Assembly (NCBI GenBank): GCA_963764585.1
Contig: CAVXTB010000011.1
Coordinates: forward strand, 310,001-374,000
DNA length: 64,000 nt
Origin: JAOPZW01 sp963764585
Lineage (GTDB): Bacteria > Actinomycetota > Thermoleophilia > Solirubrobacterales > Solirubrobacteraceae
Reading direction: 5' to 3'
In this document: positions 24,417-33,469 of the stretch, one piece after another
Layout: every line of letters begins with the position of its first letter
Position numbering within the stretch: the first letter of the stretch is position 1
Notes under the pieces: generated by a model
Database searches by the model: none
Told to the model about the DNA's origin: nothing
What the model saw: the letters and a program-made list of their open reading frames with translations, nothing else
Program-made: the position numbers and the translations under genes

Positions 24417-26000
24417 TCAGGTCGTGCGCGTCGCCGCCGGCGCCGTCGCGCCACTGACGGCCAGCGCGCCCCCGCCGGCGCCGAGCAGCGCACCGAAGAC
24501 GAGGAAGACGCCGAAGACCGAGCCGCCGTCGGCGTCGCCGTGGAACAGGCCGCCGGCGAGGCTGATGAGGATCGACATGGCGATCGCCCACGCCGGCCCG
24601 GTGATGGCGCCCCACGCGGCGCCGTGGATCGGCGCCGATGCGGCGACGGCGCGCGCCGCCGCGAAGCCGGCGTAGAGCATGGCGAGGATCAGCAGCCCCA
24701 TGAGCGCGACGATCGCCGGCAGCAGCACGTAGGCGGGCATCGCGTCGGAGTAGGAGAAGATGCGAAAGCCCCCGTCGCGGCCGGGGACGTCGCCGGCCTG
24801 GTCGACCGGGAACGGCAGCCCGAGGGCGCCCGACGCGTCGGGCGTGAAGCGCGCGCCGGCGCCGAGCGCGGCGAGGTGGACGCCGTGCTCGCCGGCGAAC
24901 AGGGCCTCCTCGACGAGCGCCGTCGCGGTCGAGCGGCCCGAGCGGATGTCGTCGACGTCGGCGCCGACCTGCACGACCCAGCCGACGAGCCCGATGGCGG
25001 CGCACGCGATGAGCAGCGCCGCGAGCGGGCGCAGGGTGGCGGTCGCCGCGGTGCCGGCGCTGCGCACGACGGCGGGGATGCGGCGGCTCTCGGCGGGCTG
25101 GTCCAGCGGCAGCGCGGTGGCGGCGCCGAGGACCGCGCCGACGACGCCCCACAGCAGCCCGAGGCCGAACGCGCTGCCGGCCGAGGGCGAGACGTTGGTG
25201 ACGTCGCTGTCGCCGCCGAGGACGGCGACGGCGAGCATGAGCAGGCCGAAGGGCAGGCCGGCGACGGCGGCCCAGGCGATCCGCGCGCTCGGCTTGGCGC
25301 CCTCGGTGCGGTGCAGCTGCCAGCGCGTGGCCAGGGCGACGGCGCCGATCGGGATCGCGACGAAGACCATCGGCGCCAGGCGGCCGGAGGCCGAGCTCAG
25401 CGGCCCGGTGTCGACGACGGGCGCCAGCAGCGTGCTGACCGCCTGGCGGAACGTCTCGGTGAGGATCCCGCCGTCGCGCCCGACGACGCCGAGGATCGAC
25501 GCGTCGGGCGTGGCCACCGCGATGATCAGCCCGGCGACGAGCACCGCGGCGGTTGCCGCGAGCGCCGCCAGGCCGGCGGCGACGACGCCCGGCACGGCGA
25601 GGTGGCCCATGAGCAGCTCGGAGAGCTCGCCCGCCTGCGGATCGACGCGCCCGATGCGCTCGCGCAGCGGCTCGGCGTGGGGTGGTGGAGGGGGAGGGGG
25701 CGGCTCGGGCTCGGCCGCGACCGGGTCGGGCTCGGGCTCCGCCGCGGCCGGCTCGGGCTCGGCCGCGACCGGCTCGGGCTCGGGCTCCGCCGCGGGCGGC
25801 TCGGGCTCCGCGACGACTGGCCGCGGCTCCGCCGCCGCGGGCGGCTCGGGCTCCGCGACGACCGGCTGCGGCTCCGCCGCCGTGTCCGGCTCCGCGACCG
25901 CGAAGTCCTCCTGCCGCGCGCCGCACGACGGACAGAAGCGCGAGCGCACGCTGATGCGCTCGCCGCAGTTGGGGCAGTACCTCGTCTCCGTCCCTGCCAT
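24417..26000 (-). CDS. Zinc-ribbon protein with Pro/Glu/Ala linker and polytopic membrane domain
   Basis: 527 residues. An N-terminal zinc ribbon has two CPxC knuckles (YCPNCGERI and FCPSCGARQ). A low-complexity linker of repeated AEPEP units spans about residues 33-108, then a membrane domain with about eight hydrophobic segments. Hydrophilic stretches contain a Gly/Asp-rich segment (residues near 345-400). The architecture resembles actinobacterial zinc-ribbon membrane proteins of unknown role. It is divergent from the VWA pair across 52 bp, so a shared function is possible. Confidence 0.75.
   Translation of the reverse strand: MAGTETRYCPNCGERISVRSRFCPSCGARQEDFAVAEPDTAAEPQPVVAEPEPPAAAEPRPVVAEPEPPAAEPEPEPVAAEPEPAAAEPEPDPVAAEPEPPPPPPPPHAEPLRERIGRVDPQAGELSELLMGHLAVPGVVAAGLAALAATAAVLVAGLIIAVATPDASILGVVGRDGGILTETFRQAVSTLLAPVVDTGPLSSASGRLAPMVFVAIPIGAVALATRWQLHRTEGAKPSARIAWAAVAGLPFGLLMLAVAVLGGDSDVTNVSPSAGSAFGLGLLWGVVGAVLGAATALPLDQPAESRRIPAVVRSAGTAATATLRPLAALLIACAAIGLVGWVVQVGADVDDIRSGRSTATALVEEALFAGEHGVHLAALGAGARFTPDASGALGLPFPVDQAGDVPGRDGGFRIFSYSDAMPAYVLLPAIVALMGLLILAMLYAGFAAARAVAASAPIHGAAWGAITGPAWAIAMSILISLAGGLFHGDADGGSVFGVFLVFGALLGAGGGALAVSGATAPAATRTT
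25690..25890 (-). repeat. Degenerate tandem repeat encoding AEPEP units
   Basis: Short GGCTCGGGCTC/CGCCGCG blocks alternate over about 200 bp inside the zinc-ribbon gene and encode the Ala-Glu-Pro linker. Such in-frame repeats can change length by slippage without breaking the gene. Confidence 0.7.
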
Positions 26001-26052
26001 GGATCGCTCTCCCGTTGCGTCCGTCTGCCCAAATGGGTATCACTTCGAAACG

Positions 26053-27408
26053 ATGGACGGCGGGGGAGGGAAGCTGCGCCTTGCCGCGGTCCTTACGGCT
26101 GCGGTGGGTCTCGCGGCCGCGCTCGCGGTGCCGGCCGGCGCGCAGACCCCCGCGGGCGGCGCGCCGAAGATCCTGCTCGCCTTCGACTCGTCGGGCTCGA
26201 TGGCGGCCGACGACGGGGCCGGCACGCCGAAGATCAAGGCCGCCCAGGACGCGGCGGTCTCGCTGCTCGACTCGCTGCCGCCGTCGACCCAGCTCGGCCT
26301 GCGCGTCTTCGGGGGTACGAAGCCGTCGCGCCCGATCGGGCCCGCGTGCCGCGACTCGAGCCTGGTGCTGCCGATCGGCCCGCTCACGCGCACGCAGGCC
26401 GAGGGCCGGATCCGCTCGTTCAGGGCCAAGGGGCGGACGCCGATCGCCTACGCGCTCGAGCGCGCCGCCGAGGACCTCGGCCCATCGGGCTCGCGCACGA
26501 TCATCCTCGTCTCCGACGGCAAGGACACCTGCCAGCCGCCGTCGCCGTGCCAGGTCGCCCAGCGGATCGCGCGCGGCGGCGTCGAGATGCGCATCCAGGC
26601 CATCGGCTTCAACGTCGATCCGGAGGCCAAGCGCGAGCTGCAGTGCATCGCCCGGGCCGGCGGCGGCGCGTACGCCGACGCCGACAACGCCGACGTCCTG
26701 CGCCAGCAGTTGCGCGCGCTCTCGACGCGCGCCCTGCGCCAGTACGTTCCCAAGGGCACGCCCGTGCGCTGCGGGCCGAACGCGCGCCGCGCCAAGGACC
26801 TCGTCCCCGGACGCTACGTCGACGCGATGCTCCCGGACGCCGAGTGCTGGTACGCGGTCGAGCTGCGTCGCGGCGAGACGCTCGAGGCGAGCGCGTCCTT
26901 CGTCTCGCCGAAGAAGGAGGCGGCCGACGACGGCGACCTGGCGCGGGCGACCCTCGACATCGTCACGCCGACCTTCGACATCCCCAACCGCCAGAACTCG
27001 TCGTCGCGCATCAACCCGTTCACGCGCCGCGGCTTCGTCGACGGCCTCGGCGTCGTGTCGCGGCCGATCGGGGTGGGAGGCCAGGCGTCGGCCGACGAGC
27101 CGTTCTCCCAGCCGGGCCGCTACTACCTCAAGCTCGCGCTCGAGGACACCGGCGACAAGGCGCTCTACAACGTCACCGGCGGCCAGCCCTATCCGGTCGA
27201 GATGGCGATCGCCGTCCTCGGGCGCCACGGCGGCAACCCCGCGCCGTCGAAGGGGCCCAAGCCGCCCGCGAGCGAGGGCCCGGCACCCGCCGGCGTCGCA
27301 TCGCCCAACGAGCCGCCGGCCACCGCGCTGCTCGTCCTCGTCGGCGGCGGGCTGGCCGCGCTCGGCTTCGCGGGCGGGGCCACGCTGTGGGCACGGAGGC
27401 GCCCATGA
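26053..27408 (+). CDS. Secreted/membrane-anchored von Willebrand factor A protein
   Basis: 451-residue exported protein. A signal peptide covers about residues 7-30. The VWA domain has an intact MIDAS start, DSSGSM (residues 45-50, D-x-S-x-S), a later threonine region in GRTPIAYALERAAEDL and the aspartate of LVSDGKDTC. A second domain (from about 240) resembles a bacterial pre-peptidase beta fold, and the C-terminus has one membrane helix and a basic tail (WARRRP). It probably binds a ligand at the cell surface through a divalent metal. Its stop overlaps the start of the next gene (ATGA). Confidence 0.8.
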   Translation: MDGGGGKLRLAAVLTAAVGLAAALAVPAGAQTPAGGAPKILLAFDSSGSMAADDGAGTPKIKAAQDAAVSLLDSLPPSTQLGLRVFGGTKPSRPIGPACRDSSLVLPIGPLTRTQAEGRIRSFRAKGRTPIAYALERAAEDLGPSGSRTIILVSDGKDTCQPPSPCQVAQRIARGGVEMRIQAIGFNVDPEAKRELQCIARAGGGAYADADNADVLRQQLRALSTRALRQYVPKGTPVRCGPNARRAKDLVPGRYVDAMLPDAECWYAVELRRGETLEASASFVSPKKEAADDGDLARATLDIVTPTFDIPNRQNSSSRINPFTRRGFVDGLGVVSRPIGVGGQASADEPFSQPGRYYLKLALEDTGDKALYNVTGGQPYPVEMAIAVLGRHGGNPAPSKGPKPPASEGPAPAGVASPNEPPATALLVLVGGGLAALGFAGGATLWARRRP

Positions 27409-28220
27409 CCGCTTGGCGCGCGACGATCGCGCTGCTCGCCGCCGGGGCCCTGGCCCTGCCGGCGGCCGCCGCCGCACAACGCGGGACCCCGGTGGTCGGC
27501 GGCGGCTCGTTCAACACGGCACCGCTGCTGGCGCCGGGCACCTATACCGACACGGTCGCCGCCGGCGAGACCGCCTACTGGAAGGTGCGGATCGCCAAGG
27601 GCCAGGTGCTGCAGGTCAAGGCGACCGTCGACACGTCGCAGATCCAGACCAACCCGACGGCCGACGACTTCGACCCCGGCCTGGCCGACCTGCAGTACCG
27701 CCTCGACCTCTTCAGCCCGCTGCGCGAGCGGCTCAGCGACGAGGGCGGCTACGACACCGCCTCGGCCGACCTCGCGGGTTCCTCCGACGCCGGCGCCAAG
27801 GGCGGCACCGCGACGGCCCCGCGCGCGCTGGGCTTCGAGCAGCTGCTGGCCACCGACTACGACAAGGACGCGTTCCCGGCACCGGGCGAGTGGTACGTCT
27901 CGCTGAGCGCCGCGGACTCCGAGGTCGCGCCCACCGACATCCCCGCCGAGCTGCCCGTCGACCTCGACGTCCAGGTCATCGGCGCCCCCCAGCCCTCGTC
28001 GCCGGACTTCGCCCGCTCGCTGCCGGGCCCGCAGAAGCAGCAGCAGAGTCCGACCGCGCCGAGCCCGCCGTCGGACCTCTCCAACCTGCTCGCCACCGCC
28101 GACCAGCCGGCCGACCCGGCGCTGACCATCGGGCTCGTGGGCGCCATCGCGCTCGTCGGCGGCCTCCTGCTCGGAGCGCTCGCGATCCTCGTGCTCGGGC
28201 TGGGGCGGCGCCGCGGCTAG
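27405..28220 (+). CDS. Exported single-pass protein, partner of the VWA protein
   Basis: 271-residue protein with a signal peptide (residues 1-24), a beta-rich domain beginning AGETAYWKVRIAKGQVLQVK (a pre-peptidase C-terminal-like fold) and a Gln/Ser/Pro linker before one C-terminal helix followed by GRRRG. The same order of modules occurs in the second half of the VWA protein, and the two genes overlap by four bases, so they probably form a surface complex. No enzymatic motif is seen. Confidence 0.7.
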   Translation: MTAWRATIALLAAGALALPAAAAAQRGTPVVGGGSFNTAPLLAPGTYTDTVAAGETAYWKVRIAKGQVLQVKATVDTSQIQTNPTADDFDPGLADLQYRLDLFSPLRERLSDEGGYDTASADLAGSSDAGAKGGTATAPRALGFEQLLATDYDKDAFPAPGEWYVSLSAADSEVAPTDIPAELPVDLDVQVIGAPQPSSPDFARSLPGPQKQQQSPTAPSPPSDLSNLLATADQPADPALTIGLVGAIALVGGLLLGALAILVLGLGRRRG

Positions 28221-28238
28221 CGCACGCGTCCGGAAGTA

Positions 28239-28892
28239 CTAGCGCACGCGCGCCGGTCGCCGCGCTCCGCGGCGCTTGTGCTGCGACTTGTCCTCGTCGC
28301 CCGCGAGCGCCGCGCTCAGGCGGATCGCCTCGAAGAGCATCATCACGAGGCCCACGTCCATCGCATCGTGGTTGGCCTGCGCGGAGCCCTTCATGCGGTC
28401 GGCCGCCTCCTCCTCGATGCGCTGGGCCTGGTCCAGGAGCTTGGCGCAGGCCTTGGCGAGCTGGTGCCAGCCCTTCTCGTCGAGCTTCATGGACCGCCGG
28501 ATCAGCGCGGCGTCGGAGTGGTCGAAGCCGCCCATCGCGGCCGAGGCTCGAGCGTACTCGTCGATCATCTGCAGCGACGAGCCGACCGCGGCCTGCTTGG
28601 CGATCGGCGGCGCCTGCGCCCACGCCTCGTCGGTGACTCGCGGACGCGCGCGGGCGCGGTAGTGATGCTCCACGGCGCCGCGCACGCGGGTCTCGTCGAC
28701 GAGCTCGATCAGCCCGAGGTGATGCAGCGTGCGCACGTGGTAGGAGACTGTGCCCAGGCTGGCCTCGAGGATGTCCGCGAGCTCGACCGGGCTGGCTCTG
28801 CGCTCGTCGAGCAGCGCGAGGATGCGCACCCGCAGCGGGTGGCTCATCGCCTTGACGTATCGGGGGTCTTGGATGCTGGTGATGGGTCTCAT
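28239..28892 (-). CDS. ArsR-type helix-turn-helix regulator
   Basis: 217 residues. The N-terminal winged helix (MSHPLRVRILALLDERRASP, then LGTVSYHVRTLHHLGLIELV) is ArsR-like. The C-terminal part is helical and has a short Arg-rich tail (HKRRGARRPARVR). No metal-binding cysteine motif is present, so it probably does not sense metals through the classic site. The ATG overlaps the stop of the ECF sigma gene, so regulator and sigma factor are made together. Confidence 0.82.
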   Translation of the reverse strand: MRPITSIQDPRYVKAMSHPLRVRILALLDERRASPVELADILEASLGTVSYHVRTLHHLGLIELVDETRVRGAVEHHYRARARPRVTDEAWAQAPPIAKQAAVGSSLQMIDEYARASAAMGGFDHSDAALIRRSMKLDEKGWHQLAKACAKLLDQAQRIEEEAADRMKGSAQANHDAMDVGLVMMLFEAIRLSAALAGDEDKSQHKRRGARRPARVR

Positions 28893-29374
28893 GAGAGCGC
28901 CGGACGCAGGCGGGATCGGATGCGGTGAAGGCGAACCTTAGCCGTGCCGTCGGGCATCCCGAGCAGGTCGGCCGCCTCCTCCTGGGTGAGATCCTGCCAG
29001 TAACGGGCCAAGAGCAGCCGCCGGTCGGGCTCGGACAGCCCGGCGAGGGCCCGGCGGACGTCCAGGGCGAGGTCGATGGCAGGCTCGGGCTCGGGGGCGC
29101 GCGGCTCCAGCGCGCCGTCCAGCGGCTCGCATCGAGGCGCGGCGATGGCTCGCAGCGCCTCGCGACGCGCGATGGCTGCGACCCAGGGGAGCGGATGCTC
29201 GGGGCTGCGACAGCTGGCGCGGTGGCGCCACGCCTTGATCACCGCCTCCTGCGCGACGTCCTCGGCGAGCGCGCCGGAGCCCACGATGCGCCTGGCTTCG
29301 CGCCAGCACGTCGTCCGCATCGTCTCCCAATCCCAATCCCCCGGCTCGCCTTGCACAGACGAGCGGTGAGTCAT
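28889..29374 (-). CDS. ECF-type RNA polymerase sigma factor
   Basis: 161-residue sigma-70-family factor with region 2 (AEDVAQEAVIKAWRHRASC) and region 4 (LSEPDRRLLLARYWQDLTQE, then LLGMPDGTAKVRLHRIRSRL). No anti-sigma factor is adjacent; instead an ArsR-type regulator overlaps it downstream. The ATG at 29374 faces a methyltransferase across 58 bp. Its target promoters cannot be named from the window. Confidence 0.88.
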   Translation of the reverse strand: MTHRSSVQGEPGDWDWETMRTTCWREARRIVGSGALAEDVAQEAVIKAWRHRASCRSPEHPLPWVAAIARREALRAIAAPRCEPLDGALEPRAPEPEPAIDLALDVRRALAGLSEPDRRLLLARYWQDLTQEEAADLLGMPDGTAKVRLHRIRSRLRPALS

Positions 29375-29432
29375 GTTGCGCCAACAATCTCATCAATGAA
29401 ACGGTCTGCACGCTCGGTCGGCTCGATCGTTC

Positions 29433-30218
29433 ATGACCGTCGCAGCGCCCGCTCCCTACGACGCGTTGGCCCCTGTGTACGACCTGCTCACTGCGGGTCA
29501 TGGGCACGACCGCTGGCTGCGCGCCCTCGAGCGCCTCGCGCTCGACCACGGCCTGCGCGGCCGCCGGCTGCTCGACGTCGGCTGCGGAACCGGGAGCAGC
29601 TTCCTCGTGCTCCTGCGCGCCGGCTACCGCGTGACCGCGTGCGACCTGTCCCCGGCCATGGCGCGGCGCGCGCGAGCGCGGGCGCGCGGCCGGGCGACCG
29701 TCCACGTCGCCGACGTCCGCCGGCTGCCGCGCTGGGGCAGCTTCGACCTGGTCACCTTCCTCGACGACGGCCTCAACCACCTGACCGAGCCAGACGACGT
29801 CGTGCGCGCGCTGCGCCGCATGCGCGCCAACCTCGCCGAGCGCGGCCTGCTCGTGCTCGACGTCAACACGCACGCCGCCTACCGGACGGCGCCCGACCTC
29901 GTCGCCGCCGACGACGACCGCTTCGTCGTCTGGCGCGGGCGCCTTGCGACGCTGCCGGCCCCCGGCGGCGTGGCCGACGTCGTGGTCGAGGTCTTCGAGC
30001 GCCTACCCGGCGACGACGTCTGGCGCCGGCGCTGCCATCGCCACCCGCACCGCCACTACCCGCTCGCCCAGCTGCGCGAGCTCGTGACGCAGGCGGGGCT
30101 GCGCGTGGTCGCCGTCCGCGGCCAGCGGCCCGGCGCGGTGCTCGACGAGCACGTCGACGAGGAGGTCCACCCCAAGGCGGTCTTCCTGCTCGCCGCCGAC
30201 GAAAGGAGGACACCGTGA
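29433..30218 (+). CDS. Class I SAM-dependent methyltransferase
   Basis: 261-residue methyltransferase. YDALAPVYDLLTAGHGHDRW precedes motif I (LLDVGCGTGSS), with the acidic residue of motif II in VTACDLSPAMA and motif IV around FDLVTFLDDGLNHL. The C-terminal part lacks features that identify a substrate. It is divergent from the ECF sigma gene and stands alone in its unit. Confidence 0.85.
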   Translation: MTVAAPAPYDALAPVYDLLTAGHGHDRWLRALERLALDHGLRGRRLLDVGCGTGSSFLVLLRAGYRVTACDLSPAMARRARARARGRATVHVADVRRLPRWGSFDLVTFLDDGLNHLTEPDDVVRALRRMRANLAERGLLVLDVNTHAAYRTAPDLVAADDDRFVVWRGRLATLPAPGGVADVVVEVFERLPGDDVWRRRCHRHPHRHYPLAQLRELVTQAGLRVVAVRGQRPGAVLDEHVDEEVHPKAVFLLAADERRTP

Positions 30219-30232
30219 TCTGGGAGCCCTGA
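30215..30232 (+). other. Five-codon open frame behind a strong ribosome site
   Basis: AAAGGAGG at 30202-30209 is followed five bases later by GTG-ATC-TGG-GAG-CCC-TGA, whose start overlaps the methyltransferase stop (GTGA). Translation would yield MIWEP only. It may be a decayed start of a lost downstream gene, since the coupling is the arrangement used throughout this genome. The following 150 bp up to the convergent ATP-grasp gene holds an imperfect direct repeat (GCGCCGGCC at about 30249 and 30300) and no gene. Confidence 0.3.
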
Positions 30233-30388
30233 TCGAGACCGGTCGCGCGCCGGCCCCTCACCCATTGAGCGACCGGCGCTCTGTGTCGAGGGGTCGTGCG
30301 CCGGCCGCTCAACGAGGGAGGAGATACGCAGAGGAAGGAGTCCCTCGACAGCGCGCTTCCCGCCCTGCGAGCGCGCCAATCGCGCGCG

Positions 30389-31645
30389 TCAGGCCGCGGA
30401 CGTCGGCTCGAGGCCCTGCTCGCGCACCCACTGGCCGACGAGGCCGCGGAAGTGCGCGACGAACCGCTCGTGCTCGTGCGCGGGATACAGGGCGCGCACG
30501 GTGTCGACGAGCAGGCGGTCGAGCTCGGGCGAGGCGATCCACTCGAGCACGAGCTCGTCGACGTAGGCCAGGCGGGTCGCGCAGAACTCCGCGTAGCGCT
30601 CGGCCTCGAAGTAGTCGTCGGCGAGCCGGCGGTAGGCCGCGAGCTTGTCCTCGTAGGAGAGGTCGTCGCGATCGCCGATCTCGAAGTAGCGGCGCGTGTC
30701 GAGGTCCAGCTGCGCGCGCCGGCCGGTGACGACGCAGAACGTGCACCACTTCACCAGCGTGCGGATCGCCCACGGGAAGTAGTAGTGCAGGCTCGTCAGG
30801 CCGACGTCGGGGCACGCGTTGGCGTAGTCGATCGGGTAGACGTCGTCGCCGCGCACGAGGCACTCGCACGAGTTGAACTCCCAGCGGAAGAAGGCGTTGA
30901 TCAAGCGGCTGATCGTCACCACCTCGTCGCCGACCCGCGGCGTGAGGAAGCCGTGGGAGACCGCGTAGCGATCGTGCAGCGGCTCCTCGGGGCGGAAGCG
31001 CATGACCATCGTCTCGGGGCCGATCGACAGCGAGCGCGCGAAGACGTCGTAGCCGTCGATGGCGGCCTGCAGGTGCATGAGCCGCTCGCCCGAGGCGTCG
31101 TAGGCCTGGTGCAGCTGCGCGCTGTCGGCGATGCGGCTGACGCCGACCCACTGGCCGCCGTCGTAGGGCTTCATGAACAGCGGGTAGCCGACGCGCTGCG
31201 CGATCGCCGCGAGGTCGAACGGCCGGTTGTACTTCGTCGCGGTGTAGGCCCAGCGCGCGTTGTCGGGCGGGTGCTTGAACGGCACGAGCACGGTGCGCGG
31301 CACCTTCAGCCCGCAGCGGATCATCGCGCAGTATGCCGCGTGCTTCTCCATCGACTGGAAGGTGAACGGGCTGTTGAGCAGGTACACGTCGTCCATCAGC
31401 GCGACCTTCTTCAACCACTCGCGCGGGTGGTAGTACCAGTAGGCGAGCCGATCGACGACGAGCTCGTGGCGCGGCGTGTCGCGCAGGTCGAACGGCTCGA
31501 TGGTCAGCCGCTCCACCTCGATGCGGTGGCGGCTGCCGTCCTCGCCCTTGATCGCGCCCAGGCGGCCGACGATCGTCTCGAAGGCGGTGGGCCAGTCCTC
31601 CTCGGTGCCGAGCAGGAGGCCGATGCTGTGGGTGGTGTCGGGCAT
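30389..31645 (-). CDS. ATP-grasp-like protein
   Basis: 418 residues. The middle part looks like an ATP-grasp carboxylate-amine ligase: LKVPRTVLVP before a variable loop, then GYPLFMKPYDGGQWVGVSRI, which matches the ATP-binding Lys and Gly-rich loop, and a later WEFNSCECLVRGDDVYPIDYANACPDV resembling the metal-binding acidic/Asn region. The substrate is unknown. It starts one base into the stop of an esterase gene (TGATG), the last of four coupled minus-strand genes with two esterases and a GH2-like lipoprotein. A peptide- or amide-bond-forming role in making a small molecule is possible but unproven. Confidence 0.72.
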   Translation of the reverse strand: MPDTTHSIGLLLGTEEDWPTAFETIVGRLGAIKGEDGSRHRIEVERLTIEPFDLRDTPRHELVVDRLAYWYYHPREWLKKVALMDDVYLLNSPFTFQSMEKHAAYCAMIRCGLKVPRTVLVPFKHPPDNARWAYTATKYNRPFDLAAIAQRVGYPLFMKPYDGGQWVGVSRIADSAQLHQAYDASGERLMHLQAAIDGYDVFARSLSIGPETMVMRFRPEEPLHDRYAVSHGFLTPRVGDEVVTISRLINAFFRWEFNSCECLVRGDDVYPIDYANACPDVGLTSLHYYFPWAIRTLVKWCTFCVVTGRRAQLDLDTRRYFEIGDRDDLSYEDKLAAYRRLADDYFEAERYAEFCATRLAYVDELVLEWIASPELDRLLVDTVRALYPAHEHERFVAHFRGLVGQWVREQGLEPTSAA

Positions 31646-32388
31646 CAGCAGAAGCGCGGCAGATGATGGGCGAGCTGCGCGCGCCATGACGGCCAGTCGT
31701 GTGCCACGTCATACCCCCAGAGGTCGAGCTCGTGACGGATGCCCTTGCGCGCGAGCAGCTCGGCCAGCGCCTTGCTGCTCTCCAGGGCGCCGGTCGTGTC
31801 CTCCCACTGACCCTGCCCGCACACCAGCAGCAGGCTCACGCGCGAGCGCAGCCAATCGAGATGGTCGCCGCCGAGGTGCTCGACGTAGTCCATCGGGTTG
31901 GTGAAGTAGGCGGCGTCGCCGCGCTCGCCCCACGCGTGCCAGTGCGACGGGTCGTAGCTGCCCGACAGGCACAGCGCGAGCGGGAAGAGGTCGGCGCGCC
32001 GCAGCGCGAAGTTCGCCGCGTGGAAGGCGCCGAGGCTGACGCCGGCGGTCGCGATCTCCTGCGGCCCGCCGCAGTCGGCGTGGACGTAGGGCACGACGCG
32101 GTCGACGATCCACGCCTCGTAGGCAGCGTGCGCGCGGGCGCGGTCCTCGAGCGCGATCTCGCGGTTCGACCACGACGCGCCGTCGTAGGAGTCCACGCAG
32201 TAGAGCTTCACGCGCCCGGCGTCGATCAGCCCGGCGACCGCGCCGACGAGCCCGTGGTGCTCGATGTCCCAGGCGCGGCCCTGCTCGGCCGGGAAGACGA
32301 CGACCGGCCGGCCCCAGTGCCCGTAGGCCAGGACGGTGCCCGAGCCGCCGATCGACGGCGCGTCGAGCTCGACGTGATCGCGCCTCAT
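31645..32388 (-). CDS. Esterase (alpha/beta fold, esterase D-like)
   Basis: 247-residue putative esterase. The serine nucleophile sits in AGVSLGAFHAANFALRR (G-x-S-x-G), the acid is likely in the DLWGYD region and the histidine in VAHDWPSW. The N-terminus (SGTVLAYGHWGRPVVVFPAEQGRAWDIEHHGLV) is characteristic of a family often found beside ATP-grasp proteins. The ATG overlaps the stop of the second esterase and its stop overlaps the ATP-grasp start, so all three are coupled. Confidence 0.8.
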   Translation of the reverse strand: MRRDHVELDAPSIGGSGTVLAYGHWGRPVVVFPAEQGRAWDIEHHGLVGAVAGLIDAGRVKLYCVDSYDGASWSNREIALEDRARAHAAYEAWIVDRVVPYVHADCGGPQEIATAGVSLGAFHAANFALRRADLFPLALCLSGSYDPSHWHAWGERGDAAYFTNPMDYVEHLGGDHLDWLRSRVSLLLVCGQGQWEDTTGALESSKALAELLARKGIRHELDLWGYDVAHDWPSWRAQLAHHLPRFC

Positions 32389-33446
32389 GGCAGCCACGCC
32401 GCGCGCAGCAGCGCGGTGAGGTGGGGGTCGAAGGCGTCGCGCCAGGCGGTGTAGTTGTGCAGGTCGCGGCCCTCGTGCAGGGTCGCGGGGCATCCGTGCC
32501 CGGCGAGGGCGCGCGCCATCAGGCGGTTGTTGTGGACGTTCTCCTCCAGGGCGCCGCAGGTCAGCGCGACCGGCACGGGCCGGCCCGGGCGCTCGCGCAG
32601 CATCGCTCGCACGTTGCGCGCGACCCGCCGGTAGCGCACGAAGCCCGCCTCCTGGGCGTCGAAGCGCGGCACGAAGAAGCTGCCCGACTGCAGGAAGAGG
32701 CCGGCGAAGAGCTCGGGAAAGCGGTAGTGGGCGTGCAGCAGCGCGAGCGCGCCGAGGCTCACGCCGATGCCGACCGGGCGGCGCACGGCGACCGCCCCGC
32801 CGATCGCGGGCAGCACCTGCCTGGCGAGCGTGCGCGCGTACAGCGCGCTGGCCGAGTACCACTGGTCGCGGTCGCCGGGTGCCAGCAGGGCGACGCGGTG
32901 GCGCGGCAGCCGGCCGGCCGCGATCTGGGCCGCCGCGTGGTCGGTCACGCGCGCGAGCGCGTCGAGCTCGGGCCCGTCGTGGGCGACGAGCAGATCGAGC
33001 GGCTCGCCGTCGGGCGCGTCGTCGGGCCGCCACACCGCGACCTCGACATCGGCGCCGAGCGCGCTGGACGCAACCGTCAGCACGTCGGTGCGGCCGGGAA
33101 CGCGCCGCGCGTCGAGCCATGCGGGCGGCGCGTAGCCGGCCAGCTGCACGACCGACTTCTCGCCGAAGGCGCCGGGCGCGCGCAGGGGGTTGGCGTCGTC
33201 GGTGACGAAGGCGCGCTCGCCGTCCTCGAGCTCGAGCTCGAACGCGTACTCGAAGCGCGCGAGCGGCGGGACCGGGATGGTGAGCGTCCAGGCGTCGCCG
33301 TCGCGCGCGAAGCGGTCGCCGGCGATGGGGAAGCCGCGATCGGTGGCGAGCCGCACGCCGGCCAGCCGCGCGTCCGGATCGGGGACGCGGAAGCTGATGC
33401 TGCCGCGCTCGACGAGCGGCCCTGCGACGGCGGTCGGCGAAGGCAC
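32385..33446 (-). CDS. Enterochelin-esterase-like hydrolase
   Basis: 353 residues. An N-terminal beta domain (RGSISFRVPDPDARLAGVRL, with FEYAFELELEDGE) resembles the Ig/CBM48-like module of Fes-type esterases. The C-terminal hydrolase has GIGVSLGALALLHAHYRFPE with the serine nucleophile and a histidine in GRDLHNYTAWRDAF. Fes-type enzymes hydrolyse siderophore or other esters, but no siderophore gene is visible. GTG 33446 is chosen as the only valid start between the GH2 stop (23 bp upstream) and the conserved beta domain. Confidence 0.78.
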   Translation of the reverse strand: MPSPTAVAGPLVERGSISFRVPDPDARLAGVRLATDRGFPIAGDRFARDGDAWTLTIPVPPLARFEYAFELELEDGERAFVTDDANPLRAPGAFGEKSVVQLAGYAPPAWLDARRVPGRTDVLTVASSALGADVEVAVWRPDDAPDGEPLDLLVAHDGPELDALARVTDHAAAQIAAGRLPRHRVALLAPGDRDQWYSASALYARTLARQVLPAIGGAVAVRRPVGIGVSLGALALLHAHYRFPELFAGLFLQSGSFFVPRFDAQEAGFVRYRRVARNVRAMLRERPGRPVPVALTCGALEENVHNNRLMARALAGHGCPATLHEGRDLHNYTAWRDAFDPHLTALLRAAWLP

Positions 33447-33469
33447 CGCGCGGCAAGCTAGTCGATGCC

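Noticed and set aside
25690..25890. CRISPR-like array
   Set aside because: The repeat units are short, unevenly spaced and in frame with an AEPEP linker; there are no unique spacers.
24244..27477. 1077-codon minus-strand frame across the zinc-ribbon and VWA genes
   Set aside because: GC-driven shadow; it contains poly-Arg/Ala sequence and contradicts both recognised genes.
30249..30309. Terminator hairpin after the methyltransferase gene
   Set aside because: The two GCGCCGGCC blocks are direct, not inverted, repeats, so they cannot form the stem.
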